Positions 11,154 to 22,738 of a stretch of DNA of 64,000 nt are shown here, piece after piece; position 1 is the first letter of the stretch, and each line of letters begins with the position of its first letter. This DNA comes from Gautieria morchelliformis. Lineage: Eukaryota; Basidiomycota; Agaricomycetes; Gomphales; Gomphaceae. Under the pieces are notes generated by a model. It ran no database searches. It was given only the letters and a program-made list of their open reading frames with translations, and was not told the origin of the DNA. The stretch is from positions 62,001 through 126,000 of the forward strand of contig WHVA01000240.1 in the NCBI GenBank assembly GCA_015179125.1. The letters run 5' to 3'. Both the position numbers and the translations under genes were made by a program.

Positions 11154-12097
11154 CTACCCGCCTCGGGCAATCACTAGGTCCTTAATCTCCATTTCGAAGG
11201 GAAAATTCATAGCATAATAGCCCTTCTCTGGCCTGTTAGCTCCATAGCCTTGGATTTTCAGGACGTGACGAGACCTAGCATCATTCATTAGGTGCTATGC
11301 GGATACAACAAACGAAAAACTGCAGACATACCATCCGGCATTCCGGTAATCATTATACGTATCAACGTGGTTTTCCTCTTTCCATGACGCAAGTGCCTTC
11401 CAGAGCTCTGCCAAAAAAATGTTGTGGCTTACAATGACAACATGTGGCACGCCTTTCACGAGCTTGTCGACCGTTCCGCGAGGCCTGTAGTCAGACTCGT
11501 TCATCTCCTCGGGGGGCGCAGGGAGGGCCACAGCATGCCTGAGTACAATGTCTCGCAGTTCAGAGATACCTCTGTGGACGAGGTCTTGCAGACTCTCGCC
11601 GCCGCTAGGGCGATATTTTCTTTCCGGCAACCCTGGTGTGTACTTCCCGGTGCGCTCGCAGTTTGCTTCCTCCAGACGGTTCGCTGCCATGAGCTGACGG
11701 ACAACAGGTCCGAAATCATGTTCTACAAGCCCAGCCCACTCTATGAGCGCCGGGTGGGTGTGGTTATTCTCAGCGAGTAATTAGCAGTCTCCTTGGCTCT
11801 TTTGTGAGGAGAAGTGTAGAGCGCGTCGATGCGAACGTTGGCCCAGCGCTCTCCAAGTCTTCGGGCTTGTTCTCGACCATGTTCCGTCGAAGTGTCTTCA
11901 TCGTCAGAAAACCATTTTCGTGTTGCATTCCCGATGCTTTATCGGGCAGGCCATCAACAGAGGGAAGAATTGAGAGCCATAAGCGGACAGCCATCTTACC
12001 TGTCCATGGCGTATGAACGACAGATTAATGTACCCTGGATCAACCCGAAAGCTGGCTGACGTGTGTAAAAAGGTGCATAGGGAGTCGTAGCAAGCAT
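11154..12097 (-). CDS. Histidine phosphatase (phosphoglycerate mutase-like), frame-disrupted
   Basis: Branch of the histidine phosphatase superfamily. Minus-strand pieces in order: FIRHGQ (catalytic RHG) near 12010; NATRKWFSDDEDTSTEHGREQARRLGERW and LYTSPHKRAKETA (second core motif); GLVEHDFG; GGESLQDL; and VIVSHNIFLAEL (the C-terminal SH motif). The last exon gives RHVLKIQGYG...DLVIARGG and stops at 11156-11154. These pieces do not lie in one continuous frame. The RHG exon and its successor are out of phase, and a 1-nt offset sits at about 11770-11786 between ETA and LLAENN. Either the gene is decaying or the sequence has indels. The ATG at 12097 overlaps the upstream gene's stop (TGATG). 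Confidence 0.6.
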
Positions 12098-12560
12098 CAA
12101 TGGGGAAATGGCGTACCAGGGACCCTTGTTTTATTCACTGGCCGCCAAGTGAGTTTGAATGTACGGATAACAACGAAATACAAGGCTTACGAAAATACTC
12201 TATGAGCGGGATTAGTACGCTCCAGACACGAATATCGAGCGACAAACCTAGTGCAGGCTGAAACTTTGAAGTTGCAACACACTGTCGGATGATGTCCAGA
12301 TCTTTTCCAGAATCATCCCACGAACAGAGCACCCTCTCAAGATCATCCAGCATCACCACATGGGCTTTCACGAGGACGTTGAGCAGTATACTTTCGGCGA
12401 CGAAGGTGTCAATATCCGTGGGTGGACCGATATTTGTTCGGTTCACCAAGGCCTGAGATTGTAAGCTTTGGAGGACTTTGGCATCGAAATCGGCCTCCAC
12501 GTCAACTCGCAGTGGCATTGTCTCGGGAGCGTCGTTTTCCGTTTGAGGTGGCTGGGACAT
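12097..12560 (-). CDS. Hypothetical protein upstream of the phosphatase
   Basis: Not recognised. Starts MSQPPQTENDAPETMPLRV, then a predicted helical region (VLQSLQSQALVNRTN, DTFVAESILLNVLVKAHVV, LDDLERVLCSWDDSG). A 53-nt intron (GTAAGC...GGCCAG, about 12188-12136) can join IPLIEYF to a short last exon ending at TGA 12099-12097. No transmembrane segment or signal peptide. The stop overlaps the ATG of the phosphatase pieces by one base. A splice from within the last exon (GTACGC...GCCAG) would instead run straight into phosphatase-side sequence. The two could therefore be one gene whose true exon chain is not resolved here. Confidence 0.4.
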
Positions 12561-12694
12561 TGCAGAAGAGAACTCAGTGGCACCGATTTGCGAGTAGTAG
12601 TATTGCGTACGCGAGTCAATGACATCATGATCTGCGGTATTTTCATCGTTTCCACGACTTTCCAGCTGAGCAAGGGGATTACGTAAGACTGACG

Positions 12695-14297
12695 ATGGCT
12701 AGCGAGACGACGCCACTGTTACCAGCGACCAGCAATCCTCAGGACAACTTTCCGCCAATAACATTGGCCGCACAAAGGCTCCCACCAAACCCCCAAATTT
12801 TCCACTTCCAGGATTCATATCCTTCCGCTCTCGACCAGTCGCAGCCATGGCGCGCCGTGGCGTTCCGTTTACTCCTCGTACTCCATCTCCTTGTCAGCGA
12901 TAATAATCAATATGCCCCATCCAGAAGGCAGAGCACTATACAGGCATTTCAGCATGCCTGTGAGCAGGACAGTCGCAGGGAGAATTTATGTCGCGTCGCG
13001 TCAGCCACTCTGCGCCTCATCCCAAACGCAATCGGTGCTAGCCTCCCCGGAGTTACTGAGAGTATTCCAAGGGACGTATCTGTAGAACACATCCTGCTCA
13101 CCTCGTTTCCAAAAGATGCTCTAGGACACCAAATACTTCGTGGTTCGTCTTGGTTCATCATACGTGCGTCGGCGCTTTTCTTCGGTTCTTACGTTTGTCT
13201 AGTTATAGATCTTCTCGCACACCCTGCCATACCCACAGAAATACTGAGCGATCCTATCATCAGTCTATCTCTTATCAAGTTGTGGAAGTATGGTCATGTT
13301 TCTCTGGACTCATCAGAATCGTCTCTTCGTATAATTTTGAGAGCTTTTGATGCAACCTCTACGCCGCGGTCAGCGAATATTTTGTTATTATTTACTTCAC
13401 TGTCTAAATTGACTGGCCATAACAAGTGCTGTACATGCCGTCCACATAACAGCACACATTGCTTACATTGCTCTCCTTGCTCACTTGACCTTGTATCCTA
13501 TCCCACGGCCAATTTTGGAGACACTCGGCGGCCCTATCGGCTTTCGCGAACCTATAATCGCCATATACAGTATCTCCAATATCGTTTTCAATCGCTTCTG
13601 CTCTTCTACCTTTGCCCACGCCCTTGTCCTACTATCCCTCCTTATTTCACTTCCTGCCTCACCCCCTCCCGATACCATTGCGTATAGCTTACTGCTCATG
13701 GCCCTGTGCCTGCACATTTTATTCATCCAGTTTCCCAATTATCCAGCGATACCCTTTCTTTTCGAACCCACTCGATGGCTCCCCATGAGCTCGCTATATG
13801 TCGCATGTATTGTGCGGTATTTACTTCCTGCCTTTCTGTTTCTTCTACCCGTGCTTCTAGCTTCAATTGTTTTGCTCTCGTTGTTACTTTCTGGCCCGAT
13901 TGTCATCGGGCAGATTATCCACTCCACATCGACAGCACCATCTTCTGCATTCTTGGCTCTATTTTGCATTGGTTGCTTCCTCTTCCTATATCTCTCTAGT
14001 TCCATTTTACTGCTCTCTCCTTCTTCGTCCCACAAGGACAAGAACCAGTCGGACTGGCAAAGGTATGGAGGCGATGCTGGCATAGTGGGGCGGCGCTCCC
14101 TAATTCGAGCCATCCTTGCATACACCCCGTCTCGCCAACCTTTTAATCTTGCTTACCCTCCCCCCTTGAACCTGTTGTCGCTTCCGCTGGCGATGCTGCC
14201 GTTGTTTCCCCGCAAAGCTTACGCATTTTTCTTGAGGCTTGTGGTAGGCCCCTTTGCGTTTCTTGCGGCGGGACTTTGGGGTTGGGGCCTGGCATAA
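12695..14297 (+). CDS. Multi-span membrane protein, unknown family
   Basis: Starts MASETTPLLPAT, where TPLLP resembles the dileucine-type N-terminus of vacuolar/endosomal membrane proteins (inference). The first part runs to about 13368. A likely intron at about 13369-13424 (GTCAGC...AACAAG) joins it to VHAVHITAHIAYIALLAHL. The last ~270 codons are strongly hydrophobic, with at least five helix-like stretches (for example LVLLSLLISLPA, SLLLMALCLHILFI, FLLPVLLASIVLLSLLLSG, FLALFCIGCFLFLYLSSSILLL and FFLRLVVGPFAFLAAGLW). The earlier half has further hydrophobic segments (AVAFRLLLVLHLL, SALFFGSYVCLVIDLLA). The family is not recognised. A possible 39-nt intron at about 12893-12931 is a multiple of three, so the frame alone cannot show whether it is removed. 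Confidence 0.55.
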
Positions 14298-14502
14298 AAA
14301 CGATATGTGATACATCATACCGCCCCGCCATTTCCTCACCCCAGACAGTATGCGAGAACAAGTTGGTTTGCTACCGAAACCAATGCCATTCTATCCATAG
14401 ACTCAATAAGATAGGTTACATGTGGGAAGAAGAACTGTTAGTCGACTATTCGTACAGAACAACCACGCTATTCCGCGATTCCAAGACGTACATGCATTGA
14501 CG

Positions 14503-17415
14503 CTACACCTCTTCGTCTTCCAACTGGTAGGATCCTGGCATGCGAGCCCGCCGCTTTGCAGCGCGCTCAGCACGCTCCAGCTTCTGCCTCTCGACATGGT
14601 CCTCGATCTTACCCATGCCGTTTCCCAGCTTACCTATCCCTTTCCATTCGTGCCTTGCAACGCTGCTATGTCCATGACCACTTTCCCAGCCAACACTCAT
14701 AAGGACGGGTTCCTGGTAAAGTAAAATATTATTATGATTTGGAGCAAGAAACTTATGATCGCCGAAAACAAGACTGCGTACCTGGGAGTGCCAACTCACA
14801 TCTCGTACACATACCGTAGAACCATGGCGGCCTCTTAAGGGCTCACCAGGATCACGATCGGACGGGTCGAATGACATAGGCAACGACCTTCTTCGATCTA
14901 AAACTTGCACCACCCGACCATCCAAGGAATATATCTGCAAAGTATGTTGATCTACTGTTACTCGTGAGGCATGCATACGAGCACAAACATGAATTCTGCC
15001 GTCGGTCGAGCCTGTGTATAGATAATTTGCTCCGGTGGTCTCTGCTGGACTGAAATGACAACGGATGAGGGTTCTAAGCACTTGATGGCCCCGATAGGTC
15101 ATTACACTACAGTCTTTAGGATGGGCTGAGAATCGTGGCTTGGAATAGTATCCGTGTCTAAAGATTATTAGCAAAATAAGCTGATAAACATCCACAACGA
15201 TAAGCGTGACTGACCGATAGTCGAAACCCGATTGACCATAATGTTTGTCCCGGAATGTTTCGAAATCGATATTGCTACGCATCTTACGTAGATCCCAGAG
15301 GCGCATTGCCTGATCCTTTCCGTTCGATAGTATGTAACGACCGTCGCCCTAAGACAAAGTGTCACAAAAGTTGACATTGATCTAATTGGTAGCTGATCTG
15401 ACCTTGGCGGAGACATAAGTAATACCCTCTGTGTGCCCTACGAGAATCCCAGATGGCTTCTGGGTTGAGCCTAGAGATCGTCTGTCCCTAATGCAGGGCG
15501 AGAACTTGTTGGCGTCTCAAGGGGAAGGTTTGTATGTTTCACATACCAGACCTTCAAAAATGTGTCGTCCGATGCACTGAGGTGAAAGATGGAAACAGGG
15601 TCAATACAAACGACACAAGATCTTGAGTGTCACCTTATCAGCACGTTTCCAGAAGCCGTGTCCGCCCAGCAACAGCTATTTACATCGTCTGCATGAGCAC
15701 CGATAGTTATCGTTCTACGATCCGCTAGCAAGTCGTAGACTGGCATAGGCCCCAAAATTATTTACCGAGGAAAGACCACATGGACTTGCTTACCCCGAAG
15801 TTCCCCTTCCCGGCCATTTCCACCGGCAATTACTTCATTCCCATCTGCCGAAAATCGACAACTGTAGATACCGAAGTAGTCTGAATCGTGATCCCAGCTA
15901 TATCTCTGACTTTGACTACCAAAATGTAGAGGCACTTGAGGGGATGATGGCTCAAATGTTTTCGTCATGTAGACAGTCGACGTCTAAAATAAATACGGAT
16001 AAGAATGGTGCGATCAACGCGAAAGAAACCTTACAATCGAAGAGTAAATCAATCTGTATAGGGAAATCGGTGTCAATCAGGGCCCCTTAGGAACAGGTAA
16101 ATTATACTACCTTTCGTTATCGGGGCTTAAATGAGACTGAAGATGATTTGAAGCAAGCCAATAAGTAAAGTACAAGCCAACTCACGTCCGTAATGGTCCA
16201 CTGTCCTGGGACAGCGTTGACGGTCTTTATTGTCTTCATTGTCGTCTCATGTTCGGGGACGACTGCATGCCGTCGCCTTTCCGAAGTTGTCTCTCTAGCC
16301 TTGGATACAAGCCCAAGGGGAGCCTTTGTATCGTAAACGTGGAGACGCCAATCTAAATGCATAAAGGGTTACCAATCATGGTAGATTGATTGAAGGATGG
16401 AAACTCTTATTCAAACCTTGACAGCACGAGTAGTAGAAGGAGGAGTCTGCGGATGAAGTTTCGGGATGAAGTACTTGCGGGACAAATGTAGGGTCCTCAC
16501 CAGCAGAATACTGGCCGGAGTAAGCGTTGCTTCCATAATTGGCGACGATTGTTCCGTCAGAATTTGGGGTGAGGTTCTGACAGAGGATGGTACATGAAAT
16601 ATACAACGGAGTGTTCCGTAACAAAGATGTGACTCACCCTGGCAAAGTCATCTTTCTCTACACCTTTCCCCCTACCCTTACGACCCAATTCTCGTTCTTT
16701 AAGCATTCGTCGTATATTTACTACTTTCTTAGCTCTCAGTCTCCCAAATTCGCCTCCGTTCAGCAATTCAACCCCGGCTTTCTGGGGTTCGGTAACAGGC
16801 TTGAACCAGTTCTTCGACTGAGGACGTCGCCTACCCCAAGGAAGATAGAATGACAATCTGTCTTCGTCGTCATCATCCTCAGGGATGTAATCTGGGTCAT
16901 CATCCTCATCATCAGTAGGAACAGTGAGTGGTTCCCGTCTACTTCGTGACTGCGCTGCAGCAAGAAGCAAGCGAACTTGGTCCATTGTTAGGCTTGAAGC
17001 CAAAGTGGCTGTGGGACCTCCGCCGGGATCCGCATGTACGGATCGACTGGCAGGGACAACAGAGATGAAGGCTGCTATCATTCGTGAACCTTCACGTTGG
17101 TGCCAGGTCTGCCTCCACAAATGAAGAATACTGACAGTCTAGCATTTCCAACATGGAATGTCTCTGTGCATTTAATCCGTCGTCATCCTCCATGGCAGTG
17201 TCATCTCCCGGCACTGCTGTGATGTCGGGGTCGTCCTGCATAACTTGATCTTCGACGTCAAACTCAGGATCATCGATGTATGCATCGGGTCCTGCGTAGC
17301 TTTCTTCATCTTCATCGTCCCAGTTGTGGTCCATAACGTATGTTGGCCGTTGAAGGATCCTACCGGGGAGAAAGGACGGGAAATCCACGCTTTCATCCGA
17401 ATTTCGAAGATCCAT
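14503..17415 (-). CDS. DCAF11/WDR23-like WD40 protein
   Basis: Candidate substrate receptor of a CUL4-DDB1 ubiquitin ligase. Minus-strand exons in order: an acidic N-terminal region (DEDDDPDYIPEDDDDEDR); NWFKPVTEPQKAGVELLNGGEFGRL; NSDGTIVANYGSNAYSG; LDWRLHVYDT; IYSCRFSADGNEVIAGGN; MRLWDLRKMRSN; YLYTGSTDGRIHV; RDVSWHS; and the tail SVARHEWKGIGKLGNG ending in a basic region. MRLWDLRKM and the ARHEWKG end are typical of WDR23. The likely start is the ATG at about 16985 (MDQVRLLLAAAQSRS). An extra acidic frame at 17415-17092 could be a 5' exon, but its join is not clear. Many 45-60-nt introns split the WD repeats. Confidence 0.75.
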
Positions 17416-17575
17416 GTGCCGATCTTGTGCCGATCGGCAACATGACGTCCGTTATCATCAATCTCACTTCATTTCCAGTGGGAGCTGGGGCATTCAAATT
17501 TCAAATAACAGTACGGTTACACTAAATATTACACTTGAGCTAATGTTGGCACTCCAATTATTCTGTCGTAGCAAT

Positions 17576-19082
17576 TCATTTCTTCCTGTTGTTTTGCATT
17601 GCGAGGATTTGCACCAAGCGTATGCTAAAATCCAGGTCAGGAAATAGTAGCAAAGGCCGCGGGTTACTCACAAAATATTTAACATGTCAAGCTCCAAAGA
17701 AATACTTTCCTTGAGAGGGTCACGCTTCATGAGGCCGGCTTCCACCATACGAGCATGATGAAGGATTGTCTGGGTGCTGAAATGACATTAAACCTTGATA
17801 TTTCTGAGAAGTCAGCGTCGAACGAATGCTCACTCATAAAGAACAAAGCCGCCGAAGACAGCCAGTCCACCATACAATGCTGTAATGCCAAAAATTATGA
17901 GGGACAAAGAACTTGCGTAGGACAGATAATGCAACTTACAAATAGACTCTGCAAATACGAGGCTTCTCACACCAAGGGGAAGCACCATCGGAGCCAAGGA
18001 GCTCAATGCCACAACGGTCACACCTGAATTCTAGAGTCAGAGGCAGCTAATGAAGAATAGCTGCAATAGTGCGAACCGGCAAGAAGCGGCCCTCCCATAT
18101 ATAGATACTTGTCATTTGTGGCTGTAGCTCCAATGTAGCTGAGCGAGCCAACAACGCCACACGTGTATAGTGCAGCACGGGAAAGAATAGCTGGGCTGAA
18201 GAAGAACAAAGGACTAAAAGCTGCGGCCTGGCACGCATTAAAACCCTGCGGACGGTGTTAAGGAAGTAACAGATATGATGCTTCCCTCTAACTCACAAGC
18301 CAGAAAAGATGTTTCTGAGCACTATTCTCGGGTGGCGTGTAGTACACACCCATCATCGTCCCTATGCTACCGCTAAACACACAATTTGAGTGACATCTGA
18401 CCATACTGACTCATGAGCACTCACGCCAAACCCACACCGAGCACAAGCCCTGGGTGCGTCATAAAGTTAATACTCAGCCATTAGCAGTGACATAGACTGC
18501 TGCCCAAAATCCATATGGGGGGCTTAAACTCACATGGATTAGCGGACATGATGCGTACGACCGCCCCACTATTGAACAGACCTCGAGCCCCGAGGGCTAT
18601 CAGAGCTAGACCTCCGCCAGTATACTGGAATGCCTCGTGAAGGTACTCTTTTTCAAACGGAGACAGTCCTTCTCGCTTGTCACGATTCAGGAAAACTTCC
18701 AAAGCAACGACGGCCCCTCCAACGGTTGCCTATAGGCAAATAATCCTCTTGTCAGGCCACTACCACGCGGCTCTTGTGAGACCAAGCGTACCGCTGTGAT
18801 GGCATAACGTTTCCAAGTCTCGGATTGAGACGGTCGACTCAGCAAAGGTGTATCAGTAACCAGCCCTCGCCTCCCAGCGAAGAACCTTGGAATGCGGAAG
18901 TTAGACCTCAAGTTATAACCGACGGGTACGAATGATGAGGCGTTGGCTGGACGAGACAATGTCCCCAAGTGGCGAGTAACTAATGTGTTATGGATACTAG
19001 GTCGAAATGCAGAACTTGTCAGACGGACACCCAAGGATAACATGAGTGGCGGATGAGGAACGTACGCGTACGCAGCCGACAC
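17576..19082 (-). CDS. GHITM-like mitochondrial Bax-inhibitor-family protein
   Basis: Probable inner-mitochondrial-membrane protein of the TMBIM/BI-1 superfamily (GHITM/TMBIM5 branch). The N-terminus (MSAAYAYVPHPPL, then Arg/Ser-rich text up to GRRGLVTDTPLLS) looks like a mitochondrial presequence. Later exons give ATVGGAVVALEVFLNRDKRE, YTGGGLALIALGARGLFN, helices around LFWLAFNACQAAAFSPLFFF, ALYTCGVVGSLSYIGATA, TVVALSSLAPMVLPLG and ALYGGLAVFGGFVLY. The end reads RDPLKESISLELDMLNIF then IRLVQILAMQNNRKK, stop at 17578-17576. The DMLNIF-x-R-x-x-x-IL end is the family hallmark. Splices such as GCG|GTACG...TATAG|GCAACC keep frame. It lies head-to-tail with the DCAF11-like gene. Confidence 0.85.
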
Positions 19083-19274
19083 TATTTAAATCCGAGAACA
19101 AGATGACGTATTTATTTCCATATTCGTACTAAGGGATGGTACATTCCGGGTTCCTGGTGCTACAGCTCTTGTACATAACATAGGCCTAGGGAAAACCCAC
19201 GAAAAACAAATTACTGAATAGCTTAGCTTCAAACCACCCATGATACTGGAAATGAATGGTAAATAGTAAGAACT

Positions 19275-21726
19275 TCAACTGGATGCCTCATCCATGAGTT
19301 CGGGTATCCTAGTGGTGTCAACTATGCCCACTATTTTTGACTTCATGCACATGGCTAACCGCTGTCCACCGAACTTCTGCCAGTTGACATCGTAGATAGG
19401 TCCTGCCCCAGGTCCTGCAGTAGGCCAACGCCATACTTTGTTCCCAGTCTGGAGGCGGATTAGCACATCAGAATTGTGACAGATCGTGTTCCAGCTTTCA
19501 AGGACCAGAGACTTACGGCAGTATTGTAAATGTACAAATAGCCATCCTCACTCCCAGTGGCTACGAATCGTCCTTCTGGACTAAAAGTGATAGAAAACAG
19601 TGGCTTTGTGTTTTCCGCAAAAACTCGAAGACATGTTCCGCGCAACGCATCCCATAAACGGGCAGTCTTGTCAAAGGAACAGCTATGATACCAATTACGG
19701 CGAGTTCCTGCAAAACGAATTGGAAACCACGTACGTAGCCAATAGCGTCTCGGTGTCACCATTCCCCGTGGGACACCATCTGATCGCCCCTACGGAATTG
19801 GTGTGACCACTTAATACAAATTTCGCTGGATACTTTTCCGCCGACTGTGCTTCATTAAGATCCTGGTCTGCTGTGGCCATACTGCCGTCAGAATTGGTCC
19901 AAGCTTCACTCAGCCATATACGAGCAGTGCAGTCATCCGAACAAGACGCAAGAATGCTCTTGTGCTTATTGAACTTCACTTGATTGACTTCGTTTGTGTG
20001 GCCGCTAAATACCATACAGATTTCAATGGCCTGAACTAAAAATAACGATAGGCAGGACTGACACGAATGTTCGGACTGCCTCTTTCGACGATACCGAAAC
20101 GAGATGGATTGCCCTGTTTGCTGAACATGTGGCAAACGTCGACTCATCCAACCAGTCTACATCCAGGCAACCTGCTTTTATTGCAAGTAAAATGAGAGTT
20201 TTGTTTGCCGTGAACGAAAATACATACTGGTGTGGACTTTGAACTGCATCTCTAATTTCCGAGTTGCGACATCCCACACACAGGCCGTCCCGTCTAGGCT
20301 GGCGCTCAAGAGCCATTTACCAGTTTTCGAAAATTGAACAGAGAATATAGGGCCCTTGACGAGAATAGACCCGTTAGTACCGAATCACGTTGACAGAGGG
20401 TCCATCGCTCCGTAAAACGGACGAACCGAATTTTTAAATTTCTACGGCGGTGTGGACTACGCTCGAAAAGAGAAGTGCGGGTGCATACAGTTACTCACCG
20501 AATGATGAACCTGTGACATGTAAGGCTCTCCAGATGGTCGCCATATGCGAAGCAGGCGATCGTAAGAGCCAGTGGCTAGAAAGGTGCCATCGGCATTCCA
20601 ATCAAGACTAGTTATGTCAGGCTGATCAGATTTAGGTTGGTGTCGTAGGATATGGGGTCCTGGACGTGAATACTGGGACTCTGGAGGGGAAATTGAAAAG
20701 GGTGAATCAGGAGGCACATGATGTCGGATATTCGCTTTGACGTCTTCCCAAGTCCATATTCTGACTGTTGCATCCTTGGAACTTGCATAAAAATCATGCG
20801 TGAATTAACGTCACAGGGTAAAGTGGCATGCTCAACGAACCCAGTTGCTAACAAGTTGGGATGTGCTGGATTCCAAGCAGCACCAAATACCTGCTCGCAA
20901 CTTGTGTGAAATATTCCAAATCAGTGTCATTGCAAATTTACCTCAGCTTCATGTCCTTGTAGTAGAGTGACTGGGTTTGGGGGGTCTTCTATCTTGGGTA
21001 TTCGAGGTGAATCTGGAGGTTCGTGTTTGTCTTGAGGTGCATCTATTTCACGATAAAAAGTGTTGTTGTTATCCACTTCCATAACTTCGTCCTGTCCTGT
21101 GCCGTGATTTATTGCATTTGATGGACCTGCTTTGGGAGCTGATCCTATATTTAGATCTCAAGTTGATATGTCATTAGTAATTATACGACTACCTGGATCA
21201 TCTAGATGCATTTCGACATCCTCAGTGGTACGAATCCTCTTTTCGGCACGGGTATCAACTGATACCTTGGGGCTCGCTTTGCGCTTTTGCACACTTGCAC
21301 CCTCATGTGCGGTTCCATTAACGTGAGGTGTTGGAAATAACTCAGAGCGAGGGCTAGATATAGATGCTGGTGTGTGCTGTCGTCGGGGAGGACGTACAGA
21401 ACAGACATGAGGTACCAGAAGAGAAAAAGATGCGGTGCATTTCGCAGCACTTGCATCAAGTTTCCAGTGTGCTTCGACCTCTGTGTATAGGAGGGCCTTT
21501 GAAAGAAGGTCAACAAGCTCTCCGCGTCTTATAGGAGTTTTTGCATGAGGTGATAGGTCAAGACGGCTCTCGGTTCTGAGGGCGAAAGACGAGTGCTGAA
21601 ACCCTGTGATGGTGAATACATAATTCATGGGCCAGAACAGTAAATGAGCTCGTAAAGAAGATGCGTACCAGAATCCTGCAAGTACGCGTACACGAGGCAG
21701 TTCACCTCATCAGCGGTAATGTGCAT
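19275..21726 (-). CDS. LisH-WD40 co-repressor subunit, TBL1/Sif2-like
   Basis: Probable core of a Set3C/SMRT-type histone deacetylase co-repressor. The ATG at 21726 begins a LisH motif (ADEVNCLVYAYLQDS, intron, GFQHSSFALRTES), followed by SPHAKTPIRRGELVDLLSKAL, the TBL1/Sif2 N-terminal tetramerisation region. A linker with a basic stretch (QKRKASPK, RAEKRIRTTED) follows. Then come at least seven WD repeats: TSLDWNADGTFLATGSYDRLLRIW, GCLDVDWLDESTFATCSANRAIHL, VNQVKFNKHKSILASCSDDCTARIW, HTNSVGAIRWCP, SFDKTARLWDALRG, SFSPEGRFVATGSEDGYLYI, and a last blade with GGQRLAM. It ends at 19275. Several short introns interrupt the repeats. Confidence 0.88.
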
Positions 21727-22738
21727 TGCAGGCGTCATATCTGACGCAGAAGGCACGAGATCAGTTCGAATACGTTGCGCAAGGACCCGGTAATCAAATA
21801 CAAGTGGACGAGGAGAAGGTCGGGTCCAAATTGCGCAGCGGAGGTTGAATCACTTGAAACTTGCAATTTCTGATCATTCACACTTGCACAGCACACTACT
21901 TACCAGCTAAGGACAGTGTCTCTTCCGAGGCCGTTCCGAGGCCGACATCTTTCGAACGGGTCTGGCGAGGGAGTAACAGACATGCTCTGAGCTGCGGGCG
22001 AAGATACTTGATACTACACGGTCCTTGCTTCGCTAGGTTTATGACACGGTGCTTGGCGAAATCTCACGTATTTATTGGAGATGCCCCGGGCCGCTTGCAC
22101 TACAGTACTACCAGCTGGACCATGGCTAGGCCCTAGCTGCAGATTTAACATCAGTGTTGGGTCCCGATAATAATCTCTGGGCGTCAGCGTTCCTGTTTTC
22201 GGTCACGCTACCATTTCTCGCCATGAGGGAACAAACTATGAACCATAATTCACCATTATGGAGTTCCAATCGACAGAACCGACAGTCAGCTAAGATATAG
22301 TCGGTCTGATGCAGGCGAATGCTTCCTGTTTCCGCTGCCTAGCTTTATAAAGCATGGTCAATGACCAACAGGCCATATGGCTTCATGCATCGACGGCAGC
22401 ACATTGTCCTATTCCTTGAAGTTTGAAGCCTGAGTCACCTTTCGCAACGTGAAACCAACTTGTTTGTAGAATGGCAAGATGATCCTGGGCACTGACTAGA
22501 TAAGGTGCAATATCTATATCTAATACAGGCAGATTTGCCACACATCATGATTGGCCGCTTGAAGAGCGCTTTCTGGTACATCGCCAACGCCGCGCGGAAC
22601 AACCGCGAAGCAGCCATGCCGGCGGCTGCGGCGCTCAGCAGTACTAGATGCAGTCCAAAGAAGGACCTAGTATCTTTCTGTGCGCACTTCTCATCTACTG
22701 TATGGCAGGTCCCACCATAGCATAGTCTCAATTGAATC
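21727..22738. other. Divergent intergenic region
   Basis: Promoter-side spacer between the TBL1-like gene (minus) and the stalked membrane-protein gene (plus). Frames here are short and have no family resemblance. An alternative 5' exon for the downstream gene may start at 22648 (MQSKEGPSIFLCALLIYC, signal-peptide-like), joined through a 60-nt intron. Confidence 0.45.
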
